Below, in pieces: positions 1 to 11,054 of a stretch of DNA of 64,000 nt (the stretch's first letter is position 1; every line of letters starts with the position of its first letter). The notes beneath the pieces were generated by a model. The model was not told the DNA's origin. It searched no databases and saw only the letters and a program-made list of their open reading frames with translations. The position numbers and the translations under genes are program-made. The DNA is from Haematobacter genomosp. 1 (lineage in GTDB: Bacteria > Pseudomonadota > Alphaproteobacteria > Rhodobacterales > Rhodobacteraceae), in contig NZ_NIPW01000011.1 of assembly GCF_002196855.1 (NCBI RefSeq), forward strand, positions 62,001-126,000, in the 5' to 3' direction.

Positions 1-128
1 TCACCGGCCATTAGCCAACAGGGCGCGGTGGTCTTGTCGCGCGGTGACGGCTCCGCTACGGTCTGCCCGATCCGCCCCAGCCATCGCCAAGGGCAGAAAT
101 TCAGCGGACATCACCGGGAGGAACGGGC
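1..128. other. Upstream region of the MORN-repeat gene
   Basis: No credible gene is seen here. Open frames in this stretch are arginine/proline-rich and look like GC-driven shadows. A purine-rich ribosome binding site (GGGAGGA, about 116-122) sits 6-7 bases before the TTG start at 129. The segment may hold the promoter of the MORN gene, but I see no convincing -35/-10 pair. Confidence 0.4.
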
Positions 129-1643
129 TTGGCTCCGAGAGGTATCGCAGCAACCGCAGGTGGCATTCTCATCGCGGCGCTGGTGGCGCTTCCCGCCGGA
201 TCGCAGCAGGCGGCGCCCCCGTCCGCCCCGCCGCCCGTGCCACCGCAGGGGGAGCAGGCCGCCCCCGCAGGCACGGGGCCGGTCATCACCAAGCAGTATG
301 ACGACGGCTCTCTCTATCAGGGCACGTTTCGCGCCGGTCGGCAGCACGGGCAGGGCAGCTACAAGCTGCCGAACGGCTATGAATATACCGGCGACTGGGT
401 GGATGGAGAGATCCGCGGGCAAGGGCGCGCACGCTATCCGAACGGCTCGATCTACGAGGGGGCCTTTGCCGACGGGCGGCCGGAGGGGCAGGGCCGCATG
501 GTTTTCGCCGACGGCAGCACCTATGAGGGCGCCTGGACGGCGGGCGAGATGACCGGGGAGGGTATCCTGCGCCATGCGGATGGCGCGGTCTATTCGGGAC
601 ATTTCCTGGCCGGGCGGCCCGATGGCCGGGGGAGCATGCAGTCCGCCGACGGTACGCGCTACGACGGAGCGTGGAAGGAGGGCCGGCGGGAGGGCGACGG
701 CCGTATCGACTACGCCGACGGTTCGATCTTCGAAGGGGCCTTCGTCGCGGACCGGCGGCAGGGGCAGGGCCGTCTGACGCTGCCCGACGGCATGGTCTAT
801 GACGGCGCGTGGTCGGAGGGGCGGATCGAGGGGCAGGGGCGGCTGCTGCAACCCTCCGGCGATGTGTATGAGGGCGCTTTCGTCAACGGTCAGCGGGAGG
901 GCGAGGGCCGTGTGCTCTACGGCAATGGCGACCGGTACGAGGGCGGCTTCTCCGCCGACCGGCGCAATGGGCACGGCGCCTTCCGGCAGGCCGACGGATA
1001 CAGCTACGAGGGCGACTGGAAAGACGGCCGGAGAGAGGGGCAGGGCACCGCCCGCTATCCCGACGGTTCCATCTACGAAGGGGCCTTCGTCGCCGACCGC
1101 CCGGAAGGGCAGGGGCGCATCACCTATGCTGACGGCTCCATCTACGAAGGCGACTGGGCAGGCGGGGTCATCGCGGGCACCGGCAAGCTCACGCAGGCCA
1201 ACGGCCTGGTCTATGAAGGCAGCTTTGCCAGCGGCAAGCCGGAGGGCAGGGGCCGCATGACCTATCCCGGTGGGCAGACCTATGAGGGCGACTGGATCGA
1301 CGGCCAGCCGGAGGGGCAGGGCGCGGCGCGCTATCCCGACGGCTCGGCCTATGAGGGCACCTTCCACGCGGGCAAGCGGGAGGGCACCGGCACATTCACC
1401 CGGCCCGACGGCTTCCGCTATGAAGGGGCCTGGGCGGAGGGCGCGATGTCGGGGGAAGGCGTGGCCACCTATCCCTCCGGCGATGTCTATACCGGCAGCT
1501 TCCGCGACGGTCGCCGCAACGGACAGGGCGTGTTCCGCTATGCCTCCGGCCGCGAGGTGAGCGGTATGTGGACGGCAGGGGAGCTGAACCTGCCGGAGGC
1601 GGTGGCTCCCCCCGCAGAGAGCTCCGAACAGCCCGCGCAATAG
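129..1643 (+). CDS. Secreted MORN-repeat protein
   Basis: This 504-residue protein starts at a TTG codon preceded by GGGAGGA. Residues 1-26 look like a cleavable signal peptide (hydrophobic GGILIAALVALPAG, then SQQA), followed by a Pro/Ala-rich linker to about residue 55. From about residue 63 to 480 it is almost entirely MORN repeats: I count 18 clear 23-residue units of the YEGxF/W...GxGxxxxxDG type plus a degenerate final one (VSGMW). Units mostly alternate between F and W at the fifth position. MORN repeats form extended beta-hairpin arrays that in other proteins bind lipids or partners; bacterial members are poorly characterised. No catalytic domain is visible. It probably acts in the periplasm or at the cell surface. 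The downstream gene converges on it. The repeat identification is firm; the role is unknown. Confidence 0.88.
   Translation: MAPRGIAATAGGILIAALVALPAGSQQAAPPSAPPPVPPQGEQAAPAGTGPVITKQYDDGSLYQGTFRAGRQHGQGSYKLPNGYEYTGDWVDGEIRGQGRARYPNGSIYEGAFADGRPEGQGRMVFADGSTYEGAWTAGEMTGEGILRHADGAVYSGHFLAGRPDGRGSMQSADGTRYDGAWKEGRREGDGRIDYADGSIFEGAFVADRRQGQGRLTLPDGMVYDGAWSEGRIEGQGRLLQPSGDVYEGAFVNGQREGEGRVLYGNGDRYEGGFSADRRNGHGAFRQADGYSYEGDWKDGRREGQGTARYPDGSIYEGAFVADRPEGQGRITYADGSIYEGDWAGGVIAGTGKLTQANGLVYEGSFASGKPEGRGRMTYPGGQTYEGDWIDGQPEGQGAARYPDGSAYEGTFHAGKREGTGTFTRPDGFRYEGAWAEGAMSGEGVATYPSGDVYTGSFRDGRRNGQGVFRYASGREVSGMWTAGELNLPEAVAPPAESSEQPAQ
129..1643 (+). repeat. 69-bp tandem coding repeat (MORN array)
   Basis: The array inside this gene, from about 315 to 1570, is a tandem of 69-bp units encoding 23-residue MORN motifs. 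Codon usage is kept near-identical between units (for example repeated clusters reading tat-gag-ggc and gac-ggc). This also keeps the opposite strand open over about 1.5 kb. Confidence 0.8.
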
Positions 1644-1703
1644 GGCGCGAGAGACAGGTCTTGCGGGCCGCTGTCCCTTTGGCGCGACGGCTTTCCGGCA
1701 GCG

Positions 1704-2369
1704 TTACGCCTCGTCGCGGCGGCGCAGCAGCCGCATCCCCGCCAGCGCCCCCATCCCGCCGAGCGCGAGGGCAAGCCCGGCGGGCAGCGGGACGGGGGCA
1801 ATGGTCAGGCTGTCGAGATCGACATGCCCGCAAGGCGCGTCGCCGCATTCGATGGGTTGTCCATCGACGCTCTGGCCCCAGGGGCCGATGGCCGCGATGC
1901 GGAGCCTGTCGATGCCCCGGAAATCCCCTCCAAAGGCAAAGCTGAACGCCCCGCCCGTCAGCCCCGTGGAAAAGCGGGTGTAGGCAACGGACAGACCGTT
2001 TCGGAACCCTTCGACCGCGATATTGTCATAGGGCACCGGGCGCATGTCCCACTCCTCCGGCGTCACGACGTAGCTCGCCTGTGGGTAGCCGAAGACGCTC
2101 ATGCCCAGCGCGTGGAACTGCCTGCCGACGGCGACATCGACGCCGCCAGTCAGCGACGTGCCCGAATCGTCCAGATGGACCGCGCCCGGCAGCGAATACC
2201 AGACGACACCGTCGGAATTCGCATCGGCTGAGACGGTTGCCCCGCCCTCCTGCCAGACGAGCGGGGCGGGACCGCCCTGCCATCCCGGAATATCGTCGAA
2301 GGTCAGCGTCGTCGCAGCACAGGGCACGGCGAATGAACCGGCGAGAATGACGAGAGCAGCAATACGCAT
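1704..2369 (-). CDS. VPLPA-CTERM sorting domain protein
   Basis: The protein has 221 residues. An ATG at 2369 is preceded by GGAGGCG and gives a clear signal peptide (MRIAALVILAGSFAVPCAA), so I prefer it over the upstream in-frame start at 2519. The mature part is a beta-rich domain beginning TTLTFDDIPG. The C-terminus carries VPLPAGLALALGGMGALAG followed by an arginine-rich end (LLRRRDEA), the tripartite VPLPA-CTERM signal: motif, transmembrane helix, basic tail. Such tails are known exosortase/archaeosortase-type sorting signals in Rhodobacterales, so the protein is probably processed and exported to the cell surface. No exosortase gene is in this window. It is transcribed away from leuA; the ligand or role is unknown. 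Confidence 0.8.
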   Translation of the reverse strand: MRIAALVILAGSFAVPCAATTLTFDDIPGWQGGPAPLVWQEGGATVSADANSDGVVWYSLPGAVHLDDSGTSLTGGVDVAVGRQFHALGMSVFGYPQASYVVTPEEWDMRPVPYDNIAVEGFRNGLSVAYTRFSTGLTGGAFSFAFGGDFRGIDRLRIAAIGPWGQSVDGQPIECGDAPCGHVDLDSLTIAPVPLPAGLALALGGMGALAGMRLLRRRDEA

Positions 2370-2504
2370 GGGGGCGCCTCCAAATGGCTTTTCGGGGGCG
2401 GATGCTGGAAAGATAGCAGAAAACCGCCGCTCTGGAACGGCGCCAACTGGAGAAAACTGCGCGGATGACGCGAAACTTTCGCTTTTCTTTCCCCGCTGGC
2501 CGGG

Positions 2505-2510
2505 TATAGT
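2505..2510 (+). promoter_or_regulatory. Candidate -10 element of the leuA leader transcript
   Basis: TATAGT at 2505-2510 matches a -10 hexamer. It lies 7 bases before the ATG of the leucine-rich leader peptide at 2518, so a transcript starting 6-8 bases downstream would begin at or next to that ATG. The -35 region (around 2481-2487, CTTTTC-like) is weak. This is inference from spacing only. Confidence 0.45.
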
Positions 2511-2517
2511 CCGCCGC

Positions 2518-2604
2518 ATGAACGCGAACCGGCATATCCTTGTTTTCAGCGGCGCAGCCTGCGCCCTGCCGCCTCGCGGGCTCCTTCTCCTTAGCTGCCT
2601 CTGA
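2518..2604 (+). CDS. Putative leucine leader peptide (leuL-like)
   Basis: A 28-codon reading frame (ATG 2518, TGA 2602-2604) ends in PPRGLLLLSCL. Four consecutive Leu codons (CTC CTT CTC CTT) and a fifth Leu lie just before the stop. It sits 81 bp upstream of leuA, the first leucine-specific enzyme, as expected of a leucine attenuator leader. No Shine-Dalgarno is visible; the putative -10 box lies so close that the mRNA may be leaderless, as is known for the trp leader of rhizobia. The TGA lies inside the 5' arm of a perfect 10-bp hairpin (2598-2607 / 2624-2633), so a ribosome stalled on the Leu run or stopped at TGA would change folding. This is inference; a fortuitous small frame remains possible. 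Confidence 0.6.
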   Translation: MNANRHILVFSGAACALPPRGLLLLSCL

Positions 2605-2645
2605 GCGTGCCGTCAGGCGCGACCGCTCAGAGGTATCCGCGCGCC
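2598..2645 (+). promoter_or_regulatory. Candidate attenuator hairpins before leuA
   Basis: CCTCTGAGCG (2598-2607) is perfectly complementary to CGCTCAGAGG (2624-2633) with a 16-nt loop. A second pairing, GGCGCG (2616-2621) with CGCGCC (2640-2645), uses the loop of the first hairpin and encloses its 3' arm. The two cannot both form as simple stems, the logic of an attenuator. There is no U-run after either stem, so a classical intrinsic terminator is not evident; Rho or translational coupling could act instead. Confidence 0.5.
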
Positions 2646-2685
2646 AGACACCCGACAGGCATCGCAAGACAGCAGGAGACATCCC

Positions 2686-5527
<2,842 letters not shown>

Positions 5528-5574
5528 GGCCGGGGCCGGAGAGCCCGGCTCAACGACCGCGCCGGGGGACATCG

Positions 5575-6540
5575 GTGGCAAGAGACCGCAACGGCCATGT
5601 CGAATACATGCGCCCGATCAGGAGACTCCTGATCGGCACGGCATTTGTGCTGCTCATGGGGCTGTTCATGGTCTGGCGCATCGACAGCCCGCGGGTGGAG
5701 AGCTTCCGCGCCGCGCTGATCGACCGCGTGGTACCGTCGCTCGACTGGGCCCTGGTCCCGGTGACCAAGACCGCGAACATGATCGATGACTTCCGCTCCT
5801 ACGCGCGTATCTACGAGCAGAACCAGGAACTCCGGCGCGAGCTTCAGCAGATGAAGGCGTGGAAGGAGGCTGCGCTGCAACTGGAGCAGAAGAACGCCAA
5901 GCTGCTCGGGCTCAACCAGGTGCGGCTCGACCCGAAGCTCACCCATGTGACGGGCGTGGTGCTGGCCGATTCCGGCTCGCCCTTCCGGCAGTCGGTGCTG
6001 CTGAACGTGGGCGCGCGCGACGGGATCATGGACGGCTGGGCGACGATGGACGGGCTGGGGCTTGTCGGGCGGATTTCCGGCGTGGGGCAGACCACATCCC
6101 GCGTGATCCTGCTCACCGATTCCAACAGCCGGATCCCGGTGACGATCCAGCCCTCCGGTCAACGCGCGATCCTGTCGGGCGACAACACCGCCTCTCCGCC
6201 GCTGGACTTCATCGAGGCCCCCGATCTGGTGCGGCCTGGCGACCGGGTGGTTTCGTCCGGGGATGGCGGGGTATTCCCCTCGGACCTGCTGGTCGGGCAG
6301 GTGGCGCAGGGGCCGGACCGGCGGCTCCGCGTGCGGCTTTCGGCGGATTACGAGCGGCTCGACTTCCTGCGCGTGCTGCGCAGCCATCTTGCGGAGCAGC
6401 TTTCCGATCCGGGCGGGCTCATCATCGTGCCCGATCAGCCCTTCGGGCCGCCGCCCCCGCCCCCGGATGCCCAAGGAGCACGAAGCGGGGGAACGCAGCC
6501 GCCGGAAACGCAGCCGCAGGGGGCGCGGACGGATGGCTGA
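5575..6540 (+). CDS. mreC: Rod shape-determining protein MreC
   Basis: This 321-residue inner-membrane protein couples MreB filaments to the periplasmic PBP2/RodA machinery. It starts at GTG 5575, 47 bp after mreB. A transmembrane helix (LIGTAFVLLMGLFMVW, about residues 18-34) is followed by a coiled coil (about 75-110, RIYEQNQELRRELQQMKAW) and the beta-rich MreC domain (LADSGSPFRQSVLLNVGARDG ... GRISGVGQTTSRVILLTD). The C-terminal ~40 residues are low complexity (PPPPPPDAQGARSGG...). Its last 8 bases overlap mreD. Confidence 0.95.
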   Translation: MARDRNGHVEYMRPIRRLLIGTAFVLLMGLFMVWRIDSPRVESFRAALIDRVVPSLDWALVPVTKTANMIDDFRSYARIYEQNQELRRELQQMKAWKEAALQLEQKNAKLLGLNQVRLDPKLTHVTGVVLADSGSPFRQSVLLNVGARDGIMDGWATMDGLGLVGRISGVGQTTSRVILLTDSNSRIPVTIQPSGQRAILSGDNTASPPLDFIEAPDLVRPGDRVVSSGDGGVFPSDLLVGQVAQGPDRRLRVRLSADYERLDFLRVLRSHLAEQLSDPGGLIIVPDQPFGPPPPPPDAQGARSGGTQPPETQPQGARTDG

Positions 6541-7063
6541 TCCGCTGGCCCTTCAGCGGTGGATCTACAGGGCGATCTTCGTGGGCTTCGCGGCGCTGTT
6601 CTATGTCATCCGCATCCTGCCGCTGAGCACGCTGCCGCCGACACTCCCCGGGCCCGACCTGATGATCGCGCTGGCCTTCGCCTGGATCCTGCGCCGGCCG
6701 GACTTCGTGCCCGCGCCGCTCATCATCGCGGTGTTCCTGCTGGAGGACCTGCTCTATCACCGCCCGCCGGGGCTGTGGGCGGCGATCGTTCTGCTGGGCA
6801 CGGAATTCATCCGGGGGCGGGTTGCGCTTTTGCGGGGGCTGCCGTTTCCTGTGGAATGGGCGATGGTCGCGGCGGTGCTCGTGGCGATGACGCTGCTGGA
6901 GCGGCTGGTGCTCGCCGCCGCGCTGGTGCCGCAGGCCACGCTCACCGCCGAGATGCTGCGCGTGCTGACAACGATGATCGCCTATCCCGTGGTCGTGCTC
7001 GCGACGCGGTTCGTCTTTGCCCTGCATGACCCCGAGCAGGACAGGTTGGGGAGACGCGCATGA
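6533..7063 (+). CDS. mreD: Rod shape-determining protein MreD
   Basis: This 176-residue integral membrane protein has about five to six hydrophobic segments (e.g. AIFVGFAALFYVI, LIIAVFLLEDLLY, MVAAVLVAMTLLERLVLAAAL). Size and position between mreC and the PBP2 gene identify it as MreD. The start ATG at 6533 lies inside the mreC 3' end (ATGGCTGA overlap), and its TGA overlaps the next ATG (ATGA at 7060-7063), so translation of the whole block is probably coupled. Confidence 0.93.
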   Translation: MADPLALQRWIYRAIFVGFAALFYVIRILPLSTLPPTLPGPDLMIALAFAWILRRPDFVPAPLIIAVFLLEDLLYHRPPGLWAAIVLLGTEFIRGRVALLRGLPFPVEWAMVAAVLVAMTLLERLVLAAALVPQATLTAEMLRVLTTMIAYPVVVLATRFVFALHDPEQDRLGRRA

Positions 7064-8979
7064 AGCGCAATGACAAGGATGTGGAGGAAAGCAACCGCCG
7101 GATCACCCGCAGGGCGCTGGTCCTTGGCGGCTTGCAGGTCAGCGTTCTCGCGCTGCTTGCGGGGCGGATGCGCTATCTTCAGATCGACCATGCCGACCAG
7201 TACCGGATGCTGGCGGAGGAGAACCGCGTCTCCATCCGGCTGATCCCGCCGACGCGGGGCCTCATCGCCGACCGCACCGGCACGATCATCGCGGGCAATG
7301 AGCAGAACTACCGTGTCGTCATCGTGCGGGAGGATGCGGGCGACGTGGGCGAGGTGCTGAACCGCCTGTCGCGCGTGATCCCCATGTCGGAGGACGAGAT
7401 AGAGCGCACGCTGCGCGAGATCCGCCGCCGGTCGGCCTTCGTGCCGATCACCGTCGCGGACCGGCTGTCGTGGAAGGAATTCTCCGAGGTCGCCGTGAAC
7501 GGCCCGGCGCTTCCGGGCGTCACGCCGGAGGTGGGCCTGTCGCGCTTCTACCCGCTCCGGGGCGACTTCGCCCATGTAGCAGGTTACGTCGGCCCTGTGA
7601 GCGAGAACGATCTGGCCAATCTGGAAAGCCGCGATCCGGTCCTGCAGATACCGAAGTTCCAGATCGGCAAGAACGGCGTCGAGCAGCGCATGGAGGATGT
7701 GCTGCGCGGCACCGCCGGCTCCAAGCGGATCGAGGTGAACGCCGTCGGTCGCGTCATGCGGGAACTGAGCCGGCAGGAGGGAGACGCGGGCGGCAACGTG
7801 CAGCTCACCGTGGATCACCGGCTGCAACGCTACACGCTCGACCGGCTGGGAGAGGAAAGCGCCGCCGCCGTGGTGATGGACGTGCACAACGGCGATCTGC
7901 TGGCGCTGGTCTCTGCGCCGTCCTTCGACCCGAACCTGTTCGTGCGCGGGATCTCCGTGGCCGACTACCGCGCCTTGATGTCCAACGACCACCGCCCGCT
8001 GGCCAACAAGACGGTGCAGGGCACCTATCCTCCCGGTTCCACCTTCAAGATGGTGACCGCGCTTGCCGCGATGAAGGCGGGAATGCTCGACCCGTCCGAC
8101 AGCGTCTATTGCCCGGGGTATCTGGCCTATGGCGGGCGCCGGTTCCACTGCTGGCGGCACGGGGGGCACGGGCGTTTGTCGCTGGTGGAGGCGCTGGCGC
8201 AATCCTGCGACGTGTTCTTCTACGAGATCGCCCAGCGCGTCGGGATCGACAAGATCAGCGAGATGTCGCGGCTTCTGGGGCTTGGCGTGCGCCACGACCT
8301 TCCGCTTTCCGCGGTGGCGGAAGGGCTGGCGCCGACGCAGGCGTGGAAGCGGCAGGCACGCGGCGAAAGCTGGCTTGTGGGGGACACGATCAACGCCTCC
8401 ATCGGGCAGGGGTTCAATCTCAGCTCCCCCCTCCAGCTCTGCGTGATGACGGCACGGATTGCCACGGGGCGGAACGTGCTGCCGCGGCTCATCAAGTCCA
8501 TCGACGGAATTGAGCAGCCGGTGCCGGGGGGGGAGGAGCTGGGCCTTTCTCCGGCACATCTCGCACAGGTGCGGCGGGGGATGGATCAGGTGATGAACGG
8601 CCGCACCGGCACGGCGCGGGGTGCCCGCATCGCCGATGAGGCCATGCTGATGGCGGGCAAGACCGGCACGGCGCAGGTTCGCAACATCTCGGCGGCGGAG
8701 CGGGCCTCGGGCGTGCTGGGCAACCACCAGCTTCCGTGGAACCGGCGCGATCATGCGCTTTTCGTGGCCTATGCCCCGGTCCATGCCCCGCGCATCGCGG
8801 TGAGCGTCGTCGTCGAGCATGGCGGAGGCGGCTCTGCCGTGGCCGCCCCCATCGCGCGGGACATGATCAAATTCGCATTGGGTGGCGGTCTTGGCCCGAC
8901 TGCCGTCGCCCCTCCCGCGGAAGGGGCGGATCCCGCGCCCACCCCTGTCGCGCCACCCCCCCGGACGACCCGCGCATGA
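7060..8979 (+). CDS. mrdA: Penicillin-binding protein 2 (elongasome transpeptidase)
   Basis: This 639-residue class B PBP cross-links peptidoglycan during cell elongation. After a short cytoplasmic tail there is a membrane anchor (LVLGGLQVSVLALLAGRM), a PBP dimerisation/pedestal region (IPPTRGLIADRTGTIIAGN onward) and the transpeptidase domain. Catalytic motifs are STFK (about residues 327-330), SCD in ALAQSCDVFFYEIA, and KTGTAQ (about 534). The C-terminus is proline-rich. It overlaps mreD and rodA by ATGA at both ends. Confidence 0.96.
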   Translation: MKRNDKDVEESNRRITRRALVLGGLQVSVLALLAGRMRYLQIDHADQYRMLAEENRVSIRLIPPTRGLIADRTGTIIAGNEQNYRVVIVREDAGDVGEVLNRLSRVIPMSEDEIERTLREIRRRSAFVPITVADRLSWKEFSEVAVNGPALPGVTPEVGLSRFYPLRGDFAHVAGYVGPVSENDLANLESRDPVLQIPKFQIGKNGVEQRMEDVLRGTAGSKRIEVNAVGRVMRELSRQEGDAGGNVQLTVDHRLQRYTLDRLGEESAAAVVMDVHNGDLLALVSAPSFDPNLFVRGISVADYRALMSNDHRPLANKTVQGTYPPGSTFKMVTALAAMKAGMLDPSDSVYCPGYLAYGGRRFHCWRHGGHGRLSLVEALAQSCDVFFYEIAQRVGIDKISEMSRLLGLGVRHDLPLSAVAEGLAPTQAWKRQARGESWLVGDTINASIGQGFNLSSPLQLCVMTARIATGRNVLPRLIKSIDGIEQPVPGGEELGLSPAHLAQVRRGMDQVMNGRTGTARGARIADEAMLMAGKTGTAQVRNISAAERASGVLGNHQLPWNRRDHALFVAYAPVHAPRIAVSVVVEHGGGGSAVAAPIARDMIKFALGGGLGPTAVAPPAEGADPAPTPVAPPPRTTRA

Positions 8980-10115
8980 CCTATCTCGCGTCAAACCTGA
9001 AGCAGGTGCCGACGGGCCTGCGCAAGTTCCTCCATATCAACTGGCCGCTCGTGGTGCTGATCAGCGCGATCTGCTCCATGGGCTTCCTGATGCTCTACTC
9101 CGTCGCGGGAGGGTCGCTGCACCCCTGGGCGGAGCCGCAGATGATGCGCTTCGGCCTTGGCATCGTCATCATGTTCCTTGTGGGTTTCGTGCCGATCTGG
9201 CTGTGGAGGAACCTGTCGGGCGCGGTCTATATGGCCGCCTTCCTGATGCTGGTCTATGTGGAGCTGTTCGGCCACACCGGGATGGGTGCGACCCGCTGGA
9301 TCAACCTCGGCTTCATGATGGTACAGCCGTCGGAGATCATGAAGATCGCGATGATCATGCTGCTCGCCGCCTATTACGACTGGCTGGACGTGCGGAAGGT
9401 GTCGCGCCCGCTCTGGGTGCTGATCCCGCTGCTCATCATCGTGCTGCCGACGGTTCTGGTGCTGAAACAGCCCGACCTCGGAACTTCCACCATGCTGATT
9501 GCCGGGGGCGGTCTGCTGATGTTCGCGGCAGGGGTGAGCTGGATTTACTTTGCCGTGGTCATCGGCCTTGTGGTGGGCGCGGTGGCGCTGGTGCTCAACA
9601 GCCGCGGCACGCCCTGGCAGTTGCTGCATGACTACCAGTTCCGCCGCATCGACACGTTTCTCGACCCGTCGAACGACCCTCTGGGGGCGGGCTATCACAT
9701 CACGCAGGCGAAGATCGCGCTCGGCTCCGGCGGCTGGGCCGGGCGGGGGTTCATGGAGGGCACGCAGAGCCGCCTGAACTTCCTGCCCGAGAAGCACACC
9801 GACTTCATCTTCACATCGCTGGCGGAGGAGCTGGGCTTTGTCGGGGGCATGTCGCTGCTCACGCTCTATGCGCTGCTGCTGTTCTTCACCATGTCGTCGG
9901 GCGTCACCAACAAGGACCGTTACGGCTCGCTGCTGACCATCGGGATCGCGGGGACGCTGTTCATCTACATCACCGTCAACATGTCGATGGTCATGGGCCT
10001 TGCGCCCGCGAAGGGGGCGCCGCTGCCCTTCGTGTCCTATGGCGGGACGGTGATGCTGGTTCTGCTCTGGGCCTATGGCCTGGTGCAGAGCGCGCATATC
10101 CACAAGCCGAGGTAA
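8976..10115 (+). CDS. rodA: Peptidoglycan glycosyltransferase RodA
   Basis: This 379-residue SEDS-family polytopic membrane protein polymerises glycan strands in partnership with PBP2. I see about ten hydrophobic segments and the family motifs GATRWINLGFMMVQPSEIMK, KQPDLGTS and the C-terminal PLPFVSYGGT. The start ATG at 8976 overlaps the PBP2 stop (ATGA). The longer in-frame upstream extension lies inside the PBP2 gene and is rejected. Confidence 0.96.
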   Translation: MTYLASNLKQVPTGLRKFLHINWPLVVLISAICSMGFLMLYSVAGGSLHPWAEPQMMRFGLGIVIMFLVGFVPIWLWRNLSGAVYMAAFLMLVYVELFGHTGMGATRWINLGFMMVQPSEIMKIAMIMLLAAYYDWLDVRKVSRPLWVLIPLLIIVLPTVLVLKQPDLGTSTMLIAGGGLLMFAAGVSWIYFAVVIGLVVGAVALVLNSRGTPWQLLHDYQFRRIDTFLDPSNDPLGAGYHITQAKIALGSGGWAGRGFMEGTQSRLNFLPEKHTDFIFTSLAEELGFVGGMSLLTLYALLLFFTMSSGVTNKDRYGSLLTIGIAGTLFIYITVNMSMVMGLAPAKGAPLPFVSYGGTVMLVLLWAYGLVQSAHIHKPR

Positions 10116-10118
10116 CCC

Positions 10119-11048
10119 ATGCCCCTGATCCTGTTTGCCGGCAGCCCTGACGAATGGGCCGCCTACCAACAGACGCTGCCCGCCGCGCTGAAAGAGGCGG
10201 GCGTCGAGGCGGAACTCACCGCCGAGATTCCCGCCGATCCGGGGCGCGTGGATTACATCGTGACCTCGCCCGCCGGGCGGATTTCGGATTACGCGCCATT
10301 CGTGAACTGCCGTCTTGTTCAGAACCTCTGGGCGGGGGTGGAGCGGATCACGGGCAACGCCACGCTCACGCAGCCGCTCGCACGGATGGTGGATCCCGCG
10401 CTGACGCAGGGGATGATCGAGTACGTGACGGGCCATGTGCTCCGCCTGCATCTCAGGATGGACGACTGCCTGCAGGACGGGCGGTGGCGGCGGATCGTGC
10501 CGCCGCTCGCTGCGGAGCGGAAGGTGGCGATCCTCGGGATGGGGGAGCTGGGGCAGGCGGTCGCCGGGGCGCTGGGCGCGCTTGGCTTCCGGCCGCTGGG
10601 TTGGAGCAGGCGCCCCCATGAGATGCCGGGGGTGGAGACGCATTCCGGGGCGGAGGGGCTGGCCCATGTGCTCTCGCAGGCGGAGATCCTCGTCACGCTG
10701 CTGCCGCTCACGCCGGAGACGGACGGTCTTCTGAATGCCACGCGTCTTGCGTTGCTGCCGAAGGGGGCCAGCATCATCAATCCCGGGCGTGGCCGCCTCA
10801 TCATGGACGAGGCGCTTCTCGACGCCTTGGATTCAGGTCACCTTGGCCGGGCAGTGCTGGATGTCTTCCGGGAGGAGCCGCTGCCACCGGCGCATCCGTT
10901 CTGGGCGCACCCGAAAGTCCTTGTCACCCCGCATATAGCGGCTGCGACACGCCCTGCGACCGCGGCCCGCGTGGCGGCGGAGAATATCCGGCGGGGAGAG
11001 GCGGGGGACCCTCTCCTTCACCTCGTGGACAGGCGCGCCGGTTACTGA
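10119..11048 (+). CDS. D-2-hydroxyacid dehydrogenase (glyoxylate/hydroxypyruvate reductase A type)
   Basis: This 309-residue NAD(P)H-dependent dehydrogenase resembles GhrA, which reduces glyoxylate and hydroxypyruvate. The dinucleotide-binding motif AILGMGELGQAVAGALGALGF is near residues 132-152. NPGRGRLI carries the catalytic Arg, VFREEPLP the Glu, and HPKVLVTPHIAA the catalytic His. The start lies 3 bp after the rodA stop, so it is probably transcribed with the cell-shape operon, although no functional link to it is obvious. Substrate specificity cannot be read from sequence. Confidence 0.88.
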   Translation: MPLILFAGSPDEWAAYQQTLPAALKEAGVEAELTAEIPADPGRVDYIVTSPAGRISDYAPFVNCRLVQNLWAGVERITGNATLTQPLARMVDPALTQGMIEYVTGHVLRLHLRMDDCLQDGRWRRIVPPLAAERKVAILGMGELGQAVAGALGALGFRPLGWSRRPHEMPGVETHSGAEGLAHVLSQAEILVTLLPLTPETDGLLNATRLALLPKGASIINPGRGRLIMDEALLDALDSGHLGRAVLDVFREEPLPPAHPFWAHPKVLVTPHIAAATRPATAARVAAENIRRGEAGDPLLHLVDRRAGY

Positions 11049-11054
11049 CCGTGC

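Noticed and set aside
111-1640. Long open frame (509 codons) on the minus strand across the MORN gene
   Set aside because: It is antisense to a clear signal-peptide-bearing MORN array; the 69-bp repeat with biased codons keeps the opposite strand open. No family resemblance.
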